From: Pseudoduganella guangdongensis | GTDB taxonomy: Bacteria; Pseudomonadota; Gammaproteobacteria; Burkholderiales; Burkholderiaceae_D | Direction of reading: 5' to 3' | DNA: 64,000 nucleotides | NCBI RefSeq assembly: GCF_009857475.1 | Contig: NZ_WWCJ01000009.1 | Coordinates: 204,571-268,570, forward strand | Shown: positions 9,784-18,448 of the stretch, piece by piece | Layout of the letters: the number at the start of each line of letters is the position of its first letter | Position numbering within the stretch: the stretch's first letter is position 1 | Notes under the pieces: generated by a model | What the model saw: only the letters and a program-made list of their open reading frames with translations | Databases searched by the model: none | Told to the model about the DNA's origin: nothing | Position numbers and translations under genes: made by a program

Positions 9784-11866
9784 AGCGGAGCTGTTTCAGG
9801 AGGAAGGCGTAGGTCAGGGCGTTCATCTGGGCTTGCTGGTCGTTGTTGGCGGCGCCGGCGTGGCCGCCTTCGGTGTTTTCCCAGTACAGCACGTCATGCC
9901 CTTGCTCTTTCATCTTGGCGACCATCTTGCGGGCGTGGCCGGGGTGGACGCGGTCGTCGCGGGTGGAGGTGGTGAACAGGACGCGCGGGTAGTGCTTGTC
10001 CTTGAACACGTTCTGGTACGGCGAGTATTTGCTGATGTAGGCCCATTGCTTCGGGTCGTCCGGGTCGCCGTATTCACCCATCCAGGAGGCGCCGGCCAGC
10101 AGCTTGCTGTAGCGCTGCATGTCGAGCAGGGGGACCTGGCAGACGACGGCGTTGAACAGGTCGGGGCGCTGGGTCAGCGCTGCGCCCACCAGCAGGCCGC
10201 CGTTGCTGCCGCCCATGATGCCGAGGTGGCGCGGGCTGGTGATCTTGCGCTTGATGACGTCCTGGGCGACGGCGGTGAAGTCGTCGAAGGCGCGCTGGCG
10301 GTTTTCCTTCAGCGCGGCCTGGTGCCAGCGCGGGCCGAATTCGCCGCCGCCGCGGATGTTGGCCAGCACGTAGGTGCCGCCTTGCTTGAGCCATGCGGCG
10401 CCGGTGCTGCCGCTGTAGAAGGGCTTCATCGAGACTTCAAAGCCGCCGTAGCCGTACAGGATGGTGGGGTTCTTGCCATTCAGCTTGGCTTTCTTCGCCA
10501 TCACCACGAAGTAGGGCACTTTGGTGCCGTCTTTGGAGACGGCCATGTGCTGCTTTACCGTATACGGCGCGGCGTCGAAGTAGGCGGGCAGGGACTTGAG
10601 CGCGGTGCGCTGGTCGTTGCCGGTTTGCGCCAGGTACATCGTGGTCGGGGTGAGGAAGTCGGTCACCGTCAGGAAGTACTGGTCGGAGTCGACGGCGTCC
10701 AGCGGCTGCACGCCCAGGGTGCCGAAGGCGGGGGCGTCGACCTTGCGCTGCTGCCATTTGCCGTCCACGTGGCGCAGTTCGACCAGGCGGTTCTTGACGT
10801 TGTCGAGCACATTGAGCAGCAGGGCGCTGCGGGTGGCGCTGACGCCGTCGAGCGAGCTGGTGGCGCTTGGGGTGAACAGGACGTCGAACGCGCGCTCGCC
10901 CGCCATGAAGCGTTTGAAGTCCATCGCCAGCAGGGAGCCTTGCTGGTAGGTGGCGCCGTTGACGGTCCAGTCGGAGCGCAGCTCGATCACCAGCTGGTCG
11001 CGCACGGTGTAGGCGTTGGCGTCGTCCGGCTTCGCCACTTTGGTGAGCGTGGCGCCTTCGCGCAGGAACAACTCGCTGGCGTAAAAGCCGATCTGGCGCG
11101 TGATGAACTGGTGGTTGTAGCCGGGGGTGAAGTCCTTGTAGGAGCCTACGCCCAGGTCGTCGGTTTTGGCTTCGTAGAGGGTGGTGGCGGCGGCCAGCGG
11201 GGCGCCGCGTTGCCATTCCTTGACAATGCGCGGGTAGCCGGAGGTGGTCATGCTGCCGGCGCCGAAGTCGGTGGCGACGAAGACGGTGTCGGCGTCGATC
11301 CAGCCGATGTCGCTCTTGGCTTCGGGCAGGTTGAAGCCGTCGGCGATGAAGGCGCGCTGGCTCACGTCGAATTCGCGCACGACGTGGGCGTCGCCGCCGC
11401 CGCGCGAGAGCTGCACCAGGCATTTCTCGCCTTTGGGGTAGAGGCAGGAGGCGCCGTGCCATACCCAGTTTTCCTTTTCGTCGGCGGCCAGCTTGTCGAT
11501 GTCGAGCACCGTTTCCCATTGCGGGTCGGCCTTCTGGTACTGCTCGAGCGTGGTGCGGCGCCAGATGCCGCGCGTGTGCGTGGCGTCGCGCCAGAAGTTG
11601 TAGTAATAGTCGCCCTGCTTGTTGACGTAGGGGATGCGCTCTTTCGAATTGAGGATGGTCTTCAGGCGTGCGTGGATGGCTTTATAGTCGGGCTGCGCCT
11701 GCAGCTCTTTCTCGGCGGCGGCATTCTGTTCCTTGACCCAGGCCAGCGGCTTGTCGCCGCCGACGTCTTCCAGCCACAGATAAGGGTCGGGCTGCTGCGC
11801 GTACGCGCCGCCCACTGCCGCCAAACCAAGCACCACGCCGGATGCCATTTTTCGATACGCGCGCAT
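9782..11866 (-). CDS. Prolyl oligopeptidase family serine peptidase (S9), exported
   Basis: A 694-residue enzyme expected to cleave short peptides after proline. An N-terminal signal peptide (VVLGLAAVGGAYAQQ) predicts export to the periplasm. The beta-propeller part spans roughly residues 30-420 and the alpha/beta hydrolase follows, with the nucleophile Ser near 554 in GGSNGG, Asp near 638 in TSTRDDRVHPGH and His near 670 in EGGHAG. The length matches the family. GGAGG lies 5 bases before the ATG. It forms a single-gene unit closed by the terminator at 9687-9727. Confidence 0.95.
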   Translation of the reverse strand: MRAYRKMASGVVLGLAAVGGAYAQQPDPYLWLEDVGGDKPLAWVKEQNAAAEKELQAQPDYKAIHARLKTILNSKERIPYVNKQGDYYYNFWRDATHTRGIWRRTTLEQYQKADPQWETVLDIDKLAADEKENWVWHGASCLYPKGEKCLVQLSRGGGDAHVVREFDVSQRAFIADGFNLPEAKSDIGWIDADTVFVATDFGAGSMTTSGYPRIVKEWQRGAPLAAATTLYEAKTDDLGVGSYKDFTPGYNHQFITRQIGFYASELFLREGATLTKVAKPDDANAYTVRDQLVIELRSDWTVNGATYQQGSLLAMDFKRFMAGERAFDVLFTPSATSSLDGVSATRSALLLNVLDNVKNRLVELRHVDGKWQQRKVDAPAFGTLGVQPLDAVDSDQYFLTVTDFLTPTTMYLAQTGNDQRTALKSLPAYFDAAPYTVKQHMAVSKDGTKVPYFVVMAKKAKLNGKNPTILYGYGGFEVSMKPFYSGSTGAAWLKQGGTYVLANIRGGGEFGPRWHQAALKENRQRAFDDFTAVAQDVIKRKITSPRHLGIMGGSNGGLLVGAALTQRPDLFNAVVCQVPLLDMQRYSKLLAGASWMGEYGDPDDPKQWAYISKYSPYQNVFKDKHYPRVLFTTSTRDDRVHPGHARKMVAKMKEQGHDVLYWENTEGGHAGAANNDQQAQMNALTYAFLLKQLR

Positions 11867-11902
11867 TCCACCTCCAAGTTGTCAGAATGCGCACAATTTA
11901 CA

Positions 11903-12787
11903 CTAGAGTTGGCGGGCCTCAAAGGTATTGCATTGGGAAATTTCGCCGGAATCGATGCCGCGCTTGAACCAGCGCACGCGCTGCGCCGAGCTGCCGTGGG
12001 TGAAGGAGTCCGGCACCACCTGGCCGCCGGCCTGGCGCTGCAGGGCGTCGTCGCCGATGGCGGTGGCGGCGGCCAGCGCGGCTTCGACGTCGCCTTGCTC
12101 AATGATGTTGCGGGCGCGGTTGGCGTGGTGGGCCCAGACGCCGGCGAAGCAGTCGGCTTGCAGCTCCAGGCGGACCGAGAGGGCGTTGGCCTGGCGTTCG
12201 GAGGCGTTGCGCTGGGCATTGTGGACTTTGTCGCTCAGGCCCATGAGGTTTTGCACGTGGTGGCCGACTTCGTGCGCGACCACGTAGGCTTGCGCGAATT
12301 CGCCGGGCGCGTTGAAGCGGCGCTCCATCAGGCGGAAGAAGTCCAGGTCGATGTAGATTTCGCGGTCGCCCGGGCAGTAGAACGGGCCGGTGGCGGAAGC
12401 GCCCTGGCCGCAGGCGGTCTGGATGCGGCCGGTGAACACGTTCAGTTTGGGCATCTGGTAGTTGCCGCCGTTGCGGCGGAACAGTTCCTGCCACACGTCT
12501 TCGGTGTCGGCCAGCACGACTTTCATCAGCTTGTATTCGCGGTCGTCGGCTTCGGCGCGCGGGCGCGGTTGCTGCTGTTCGCTGACCTGGACCGGGCCGC
12601 CGCCGCCGCTCAGCAGGCCGAGGATGGTGAGCGGATTCACGCCAAACACCCAGCCGCCCAGCAATGCCAGCACGATGGTGCCGATGCCGATGGAGCGGCC
12701 GCCGAAGCCGAATCCCCCGCCGCCGCCACCGCCGTCGCCACGGTGGTCTTCGACGTTTTCACTTTCCCGGTTGCCTTCCCAGCGCAT
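11903..12787 (-). CDS. ypfJ: Neutral zinc metallopeptidase, YpfJ/KPN_02809 family
   Basis: A 294-residue membrane-anchored protein: a Gly-rich N-terminus (residues 18-30), one transmembrane helix (about 33-60, IGIGTIVLALLGGW), then a periplasmic domain with the zinc motif HEVGHH and the downstream Glu in RLELQADCFAG. All of these are hallmarks of the putative neutral zinc metallopeptidase family. The substrate is not established. AAGGAG lies 8 bases before the ATG. It is 36 bp upstream of the oligopeptidase on the same strand, so the two exported peptidases may be co-transcribed. Symbol by family similarity only. Confidence 0.9.
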   Translation of the reverse strand: MRWEGNRESENVEDHRGDGGGGGGGFGFGGRSIGIGTIVLALLGGWVFGVNPLTILGLLSGGGGPVQVSEQQQPRPRAEADDREYKLMKVVLADTEDVWQELFRRNGGNYQMPKLNVFTGRIQTACGQGASATGPFYCPGDREIYIDLDFFRLMERRFNAPGEFAQAYVVAHEVGHHVQNLMGLSDKVHNAQRNASERQANALSVRLELQADCFAGVWAHHANRARNIIEQGDVEAALAAATAIGDDALQRQAGGQVVPDSFTHGSSAQRVRWFKRGIDSGEISQCNTFEARQL

Positions 12788-12860
12788 TATTTAACTCCTT
12801 ATTTGTTTTCCCACAGTTTAGCGCATTGGTGTGCGCGGCGGGCGCACGTACAATGCGGCC

Positions 12861-13559
12861 ATGAAGATTCCAGGCAAAGCAAATCCACGGGCGGCGGCGG
12901 TCGCGATGGCCGGCGTGGCGGTGGTTCTGGTGCTGTTGGCGGCGCTGGCGGTTTGGTACAAGCAGCTGCGGGTGAAGACCGTCAGCGTGCCGTGCGCCCA
13001 GCAGCAGGCGGCCGATCTGTCGCCGCAGTGCGCGGCGCAGGCCGAGGCGGCGGCCGGACGCGGCGAGCGGGCGGCGATGATGGCGCTGACCGAGTATTTC
13101 CAGTCGCGCCAGCCGGCGCAGGCGCTGCGCTGGATGCGCGCCGCGGCGGCGGCGGGCGAGCCGCGCGCCATCGCGCGCGTGCTGCAGGCTTGCGGCGCGG
13201 GCCAGCCCTTCACCATGGATGAGGCGCGGGCCCTGCTGCCGCAGGCGCCGGTGCTGGCAGCGCTGGATTTCCAGCTGGGCGGTTCCTGTGCGCCGCCGGA
13301 CCTGGCGGCGGCGCGCGCCGTACAGCCGGCGACGGTGCTGGCGCAAGCCGACGGCGCCGGCCTGTGCAAGGTGGCCGTGCGTTATGGTTTGCTGCGCATG
13401 TCGCGCGAGGGCGCGCAGCTCGATTCGCAGGGCGCGCAGCAAATGCTGGCCGAGTGCGAGCGGCGCGCGCAGGCCCCGGCCGATGTGCGGCAGGAGGCGC
13501 AGGCCGTGCGGCAAATGCTGGCGCGCGAAATCAGGCCGGTGCATATCAGCGTTGATTGA
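12861..13559 (+). CDS. Membrane-anchored hypothetical protein
   Basis: A 232-residue protein of unknown function. One N-terminal transmembrane helix (about residues 14-35, VAMAGVAVVLVLLAALAVWY) precedes an Ala-rich helical periplasmic part with four Cys residues and a stretch (EYFQSRQPAQALRWMRAAAAAG) reminiscent of a Sel1/TPR helical hairpin. The ATG at 12861 was preferred over a GTG-type start 30 bases upstream because the hydrophobic segment then sits as a normal anchor. It is divergent from the YpfJ-type gene and its 3' end overlaps the convergent phosphoesterase gene by 14 bp. Confidence 0.7.
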   Translation: MKIPGKANPRAAAVAMAGVAVVLVLLAALAVWYKQLRVKTVSVPCAQQQAADLSPQCAAQAEAAAGRGERAAMMALTEYFQSRQPAQALRWMRAAAAAGEPRAIARVLQACGAGQPFTMDEARALLPQAPVLAALDFQLGGSCAPPDLAAARAVQPATVLAQADGAGLCKVAVRYGLLRMSREGAQLDSQGAQQMLAECERRAQAPADVRQEAQAVRQMLAREIRPVHISVD

Positions 13560-15210
13560 TCCATATCGGGGCTGACCACAGCTGGCGGCCGTCGTCCTGC
13601 GTGATGCGGGCGTAGTAGAAGTGGCGGCCGGGCGCCGGGGTGAGCGTGTGCTGCAGGGCGCGGACGCCGGGCAGGGCGCGCACTGCGCCCTGGCGCCCTG
13701 GCACGCCTTCCATGATCTCCAGCGTGGCGATGCCGCGCCCCGTGCTGCTGGCGAAGTGCACCTGCAGGGCCAGCGGGCCGCTGTTATCGACCTCGCTGCC
13801 CATGATGGCGCCATTGGCGCTGAGGGCGATGGCGCTGTGCTTGTCCATGGTGGCGAAGACGCGGCGGGCGCGGATGGCGGCCAGCACGCTTTCCTGCGTT
13901 TGCCGGTCGCCGGCTGGCAGCAGGATGCCGGTGCGGTTGCCGTAGGCGGCGCCCCAGTTGGCGCAGTGGTTGTCCTGGTTGCTGCTGAAGGCGAGCTGGT
14001 AGCCGGCTTCCAGCAGGCGGTTGCAGGTACTTTCGTAGAAGCTGTGGCGTACTTCGCTTTCGTCGGTGCGGGCGGAAAAGGCGTGGCTGTTCATGATCTC
14101 GCACAGGGCCATGGCGGCGGCGCCGTCCTGGCTGTAGGCCAGGGCTTTGCCGCCCAGCGGGAACTGGTTCTCTTTCGGGTGGTTGAATTGGCCCAGCCAG
14201 CCTTGCTCGTGCATGGCCTTGTAGAGGGCGGCGTAGTCGTTGCGCGGGGTGACTAGGTCGGCAAAGGGCTGGCCATCGGCGCTGCGTTCCCAACCCAGCA
14301 GGGCGGGGCTGTTCAGGATGTTGATGTGGCCGCCGCCGCTGATGATGCCCCATTCCTGGCCGTACAGGGCGGTGAAGGCCGGATGGGCGGCGCTGTAGCT
14401 GGCGGCGCTGTCCAGGCCCATGCGGTAGAGCTGGCGCGCGGCCAGCGGGTCGGCGCCGGGGGCGCTGCCTTCGCTGCCGTCGAACATGTGGTTGTGCTCG
14501 GAGGCCAGCAGGAACTGCAGGCCGTGGCGTTCGGCGAACTGGTAGGCGTCGGCCGGGCCGAAGGGCGCGCTTTGGGGCGCCTGCGCGCCGTCGCAGTGCG
14601 CCGGGTCGCCGCCGCCGTCGCTGTGGTTGGTCTGGCTGTGCAGGTTGCCGTAGATGATGGCGTAGGGCAGGCGGTCGAAGTGCGCCGGGCCGGCCAGGGT
14701 CCGGCCCGGCATCGAGGCGGGCGGGACGCGGGTGGCGGTGCTTGCCAGCAGCGTTGTCGGGCCGATGGCGAGCGGGCGGCGCTGGCGGATCTCGCCGGCC
14801 TGCAGGCGCAACTCGTAGATGCCGTTGGGCATCGCCGCGGTGGCGCGCCAGGGCACTTGCACGCGGCCATGGCCATGCTGCAGGACGTGGCGCCCGCGCC
14901 ACTGGCGCACGAGCCGGCCATCCGGCCGGTGCAGGCTCAGTTGCCAGCGGACGGCGCGCGCCGCCTGGACGCCCGGCCGAGTAAAGTGCAAAATGAAAGT
15001 TCGCGCCTGGCCGGCCGCCGGGGGCTGGAATGCAGCCTCCAGCATGGCGTCGAACTCGCGGTGCTCCAGTGCTGGCGCCGCCACCGGCCGCGCTGGCGGT
15101 GCGGCCGCCGCGCCTGCCATGTGGAGCAGGCTGGTGGCCAAAGCTTGCGTGCAGGCCACAAAAACACCGCGCAGCCGGGATGCCGTTAAGATGTGGGATT
15201 CGTTTTTCAT
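13546..15210 (-). CDS. Exported PHP-like metal-dependent phosphoesterase
   Basis: A 554-residue protein with an N-terminal export signal. After an all-beta region (about residues 45-185) comes a PHP-superfamily metal site: YGNLHSQTNHSDGGG, then LASEHNHMF, FNHPKENQF and SSNQDNHC, giving the His/Asp/Glu ligands spread along the chain as expected. A beta domain ends the protein. This arrangement resembles CehA/McbA-type and DUF3604 exported phosphoesterases. The substrate is unknown. AGGAGG lies about 6 bases before the ATG. Confidence 0.82.
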   Translation of the reverse strand: MKNESHILTASRLRGVFVACTQALATSLLHMAGAAAAPPARPVAAPALEHREFDAMLEAAFQPPAAGQARTFILHFTRPGVQAARAVRWQLSLHRPDGRLVRQWRGRHVLQHGHGRVQVPWRATAAMPNGIYELRLQAGEIRQRRPLAIGPTTLLASTATRVPPASMPGRTLAGPAHFDRLPYAIIYGNLHSQTNHSDGGGDPAHCDGAQAPQSAPFGPADAYQFAERHGLQFLLASEHNHMFDGSEGSAPGADPLAARQLYRMGLDSAASYSAAHPAFTALYGQEWGIISGGGHINILNSPALLGWERSADGQPFADLVTPRNDYAALYKAMHEQGWLGQFNHPKENQFPLGGKALAYSQDGAAAMALCEIMNSHAFSARTDESEVRHSFYESTCNRLLEAGYQLAFSSNQDNHCANWGAAYGNRTGILLPAGDRQTQESVLAAIRARRVFATMDKHSAIALSANGAIMGSEVDNSGPLALQVHFASSTGRGIATLEIMEGVPGRQGAVRALPGVRALQHTLTPAPGRHFYYARITQDDGRQLWSAPIWINQR

Positions 15211-15292
15211 GATTTGCCCTCCTGTGGTGCTTTGGATCAGGGGGGCAAGGATTTGGTTCCGTTCCGGGCTGCTTTAATAGTATGCTGCTCAA

Positions 15293-18200
15293 ATGCAAGA
15301 CTTTTCTCAATGGATGCGGCGCAAGCTGAGGACCCTGACCGGCGGTCGGGTCTTGTTGTGGCTGCTTGGCCTGTCGCTGGCGGGGGCGGTGGGCACCACC
15401 TTGTACGCCACGGCCGCCCACACGGTGGAAGAGGAGGCGCACCAGCGCTTCGATAATATGAACCGCGCCACGCAGTACAGCATTTCGGCGCGGGTGAAGG
15501 CGTATTCGGACGTGGTGCGCGGCCTGGTGGCGCTGTTCCAGACGTCCGACCATGTGAGCCGGCTGCAGTTCCGCCAGTACGTGGCGGCGCTCGACGTGGG
15601 CAAGCATTTTCCCGCCATCGAGGCCATCAACTTCGCCCCCAATGTGCCGCAGGAGCAGCGCGAAGCCTTTGTGGCGGGGGTGCGGGCCGATACCAGCCTG
15701 GCGCCGGACGGCTATCCTAAATTCGACATCCGCCCGCCCGGCCAGCGCTCGCACTATTCGCCGCTGACCTACCTGGAGCCGATGGGGCAGTTGATGGAGA
15801 AGTTCGGTGTCGACATCACCGCCAATCCGAACATCGACCGCGCCATGCAGCTGTCGCGCGACACGGGCCAGATCAGCGCCTCGGGCCAGCCGGTGGTGGT
15901 CAAACAGCCGGTGCCGCATATCGGACTGGGCATGCGCCTGCCGGTGTACAAGCGCGGCATGCCGGTGCACGACGTGAGCAGCCGGCGCGCGGCCTTCCTG
16001 GGTTCGGTCGGCATCGGCTTCTCGGTCTCAAAGCTGATCCAGGGCGCCATTGATGAAATGGCGGACCGCCAGGTGCACATGATCCTGTATTCCGACGCGT
16101 CCACCGATCCGGAGAAGCGCAGCCTGATCATCGAGAACGACGACCGCCTGCTGTTCAACGATAACGGCTCGATCGACAAGCCGGCCGCGCTGCCGGGCAA
16201 TCCGGAGGACTATTTCGTTTCCGTGCTGCCGATCGATTTCAACGGCAGCCTGTGGAAGGCCCAGTTCTACGCCCGCAAGGCCGATATGATCGTGGGCTTC
16301 GACCGCACCTTCCCGTTCCTCGCGCTGGTGACCGGTTTTGCCGGCACGCTGCTGATTTACGGCTATTTCTTCACCATGTACTCGCAGCGGCGCAACGCGC
16401 TGGAGCAGCGCCGCCTGCTGGACAGCGTGCTGGATAACGTGGACGCCCACGTGTATATGAAGGACCAGGACCGGCGCTATGTGTACGTGAACGCCAAGAT
16501 GGCGGAGATGATCGGCCTGCCGGTGGACGGTATTATCGGCAAGCTCGATCGCGAGGTGATGCCGGCGCGCGAGGCCGACGAGGCCTGGCGCGAAGACCGC
16601 GTGGTGCTGGCGGACGGCCAGAAGCGCTCCGGCGAGGAAAGCTATACCGACCACCACGGCGTGGTGCATCACTTGTGGACGGTGAAGGCGCCGGTGCGGC
16701 TGGACAAGGAGGTGTCGGTGGTGATCGCCCTGTCGACCGATGTGACCGAGCTGCACATGCTGAAAGAGCAGGCGCGCGCGGCCAACCAGGCCAAGAGCGA
16801 TTTCTTGTCGAATATGAGCCACGAGATCCGCACGCCGATGAATTCCGTGATCGGCATGGCGCACCTGGCGCTGAAGGGCGCCACCAATCCGAAGCAGAAG
16901 GATTACCTGCAAAAGATCTATCATTCGGGCCAGCACCTGCTGGGCATCATCAACGATATCCTCGACTTTTCCAAGATCGAGGCCGGCAAGCTCGACCTGG
17001 AAGTGCTGGATTTTGCGCTGGAGTCGCTGCTGACCAATATCTCCAGCCAGCTGGGCGACGCGGCGGCGCGCAAGCAGCTGGAGCTGGTGTTCGAGATCTG
17101 GCCCGGCCTGGCGCACCAGCTGCGCGGCGATCCGCTGCGGCTGGAGCAGGTGCTGCTGAACTTCACCAGCAACGCCATCAAGTTCTCGGAGAACGGCAAA
17201 ATCTTCATCCGCGCCCGTCCGGTCGAGGACCGCGACAACTACACCGTGGTGCGCTTCGAGGTGCAGGACAACGGCATCGGCATGACGCCGGCCCAGGTCT
17301 CCAGCCTGTTCCAGTCCTTCCACCAGGGCGACACGTCGACCACCCGCAAATACGGCGGCACCGGCCTGGGGCTGGTGATCAGCAAGCAGTTGGCGGAGCT
17401 GATGGGCGGCACCGTGGGCGTGGAGTCGGAGCCGGGCCACGGCTCGACCTTCTGGTTCACGGCCAAGCTGCAAAAGGGCACGCACCTGCTGCAGGCCACC
17501 GACAGCAACGCGCTGCAGCCGGACTTGCTGGCGCCGATCCACGGCGCCTCCATCCTGCTGGTGGAAGACAATATCTTCAGCCAGCAGGTGGGCCAGGAAC
17601 TGCTGGAGGATGCCGGCGCCACCGTGGTGGTGGCCAACAACGGCAAGGAAGCCATCGACCTGCTGATGAAAGAGCATTTCGACTGCGTGCTGATGGACGT
17701 GCAGATGCCGGTGATGGACGGTTACGAGGCGACGCGCCTGATCCGCGCCCATCCGAAACTGGCCGGCACCCTGATCATCGCCATGACGGCCAACGCCGGC
17801 AAAGAGGACCAGGCGCGCTGCCTGTCGGCCGGCATGGACGAATTCGTGACCAAGCCGATCGCGCCGAACCTGCTGTTCTCGGTGCTCTCGAAGTGGATGA
17901 GCCAGCGCGCGGCGGAAGGCCGCCTGGCCCAGGTGCGCAGCACGACCACGCCGGGCCAGGGCGCTGCCGTGGCGGCGCCGGTGCCGGCACCGGCGCACGC
18001 CGCCGCGCCGGCGGCGGTGGCCGAGCCGCCGGGCGAAGCCGAGCTGTTCGACCTGCGCGCCCTGGCCCAGACCTTCGGCAACAAGCCGGAGAAGATGCGC
18101 AAGTACGCCAACATGTTCATCGACTCGGCGCAGGACGGCCTGCGCGAGGTCGATGCGGCGCTGGCGGCGGGGGATATGGTGCGCCTGTCCGAGCTGGGCC

Positions 18201-18388
18201 ACCGCATCAAATCCTCGGCGCGCGCGGTGGGGGCCATGAGCTTTGCCGACTTGTGCCTGGCGCTGGAGAAGCTGGCGCCGGCCGACGGCATTGAACGCGC
18301 CCGCGCCATCGTGCTGCAGATGCAGCCTTTGCTGGACCGCCTGCGCGAGCATATTGCGCAGGAAATGAACGCGAATATTCCGGGTTAG
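15293..18388 (+). CDS. CHASE-PAS hybrid histidine kinase with receiver and HPt
   Basis: A 1031-residue inner-membrane kinase. A transmembrane helix at about 21-43 and a second at about 337-358 bracket a periplasmic CHASE domain (FAPNVPQEQREAF, then YSPLTYLEPM). A PAS domain follows (about 375-490), HisKA with His 510 (NMSHEIRTPMN), HATPase (NFTSNAIKFS, DNGIGM, GGTGLGLV), a receiver with Asp near 802 (LMDVQMPVMDGY), an Ala/Pro linker and a C-terminal HPt with His near 970 (LGHRIKSSARAVG). All phosphorelay residues look intact. The start codon has no clear Shine-Dalgarno, so the exact start is less certain. CHASE domains sense small extracellular ligands; which one is unknown. Confidence 0.93.
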   Translation: MQDFSQWMRRKLRTLTGGRVLLWLLGLSLAGAVGTTLYATAAHTVEEEAHQRFDNMNRATQYSISARVKAYSDVVRGLVALFQTSDHVSRLQFRQYVAALDVGKHFPAIEAINFAPNVPQEQREAFVAGVRADTSLAPDGYPKFDIRPPGQRSHYSPLTYLEPMGQLMEKFGVDITANPNIDRAMQLSRDTGQISASGQPVVVKQPVPHIGLGMRLPVYKRGMPVHDVSSRRAAFLGSVGIGFSVSKLIQGAIDEMADRQVHMILYSDASTDPEKRSLIIENDDRLLFNDNGSIDKPAALPGNPEDYFVSVLPIDFNGSLWKAQFYARKADMIVGFDRTFPFLALVTGFAGTLLIYGYFFTMYSQRRNALEQRRLLDSVLDNVDAHVYMKDQDRRYVYVNAKMAEMIGLPVDGIIGKLDREVMPAREADEAWREDRVVLADGQKRSGEESYTDHHGVVHHLWTVKAPVRLDKEVSVVIALSTDVTELHMLKEQARAANQAKSDFLSNMSHEIRTPMNSVIGMAHLALKGATNPKQKDYLQKIYHSGQHLLGIINDILDFSKIEAGKLDLEVLDFALESLLTNISSQLGDAAARKQLELVFEIWPGLAHQLRGDPLRLEQVLLNFTSNAIKFSENGKIFIRARPVEDRDNYTVVRFEVQDNGIGMTPAQVSSLFQSFHQGDTSTTRKYGGTGLGLVISKQLAELMGGTVGVESEPGHGSTFWFTAKLQKGTHLLQATDSNALQPDLLAPIHGASILLVEDNIFSQQVGQELLEDAGATVVVANNGKEAIDLLMKEHFDCVLMDVQMPVMDGYEATRLIRAHPKLAGTLIIAMTANAGKEDQARCLSAGMDEFVTKPIAPNLLFSVLSKWMSQRAAEGRLAQVRSTTTPGQGAAVAAPVPAPAHAAAPAAVAEPPGEAELFDLRALAQTFGNKPEKMRKYANMFIDSAQDGLREVDAALAAGDMVRLSELGHRIKSSARAVGAMSFADLCLALEKLAPADGIERARAIVLQMQPLLDRLREHIAQEMNANIPG

Positions 18389-18448
18389 CGACACACTTTG
18401 TCGCAGGAGCGGCGATAATAGCAATCCTTGCTCATTCGCTGCTCTTAC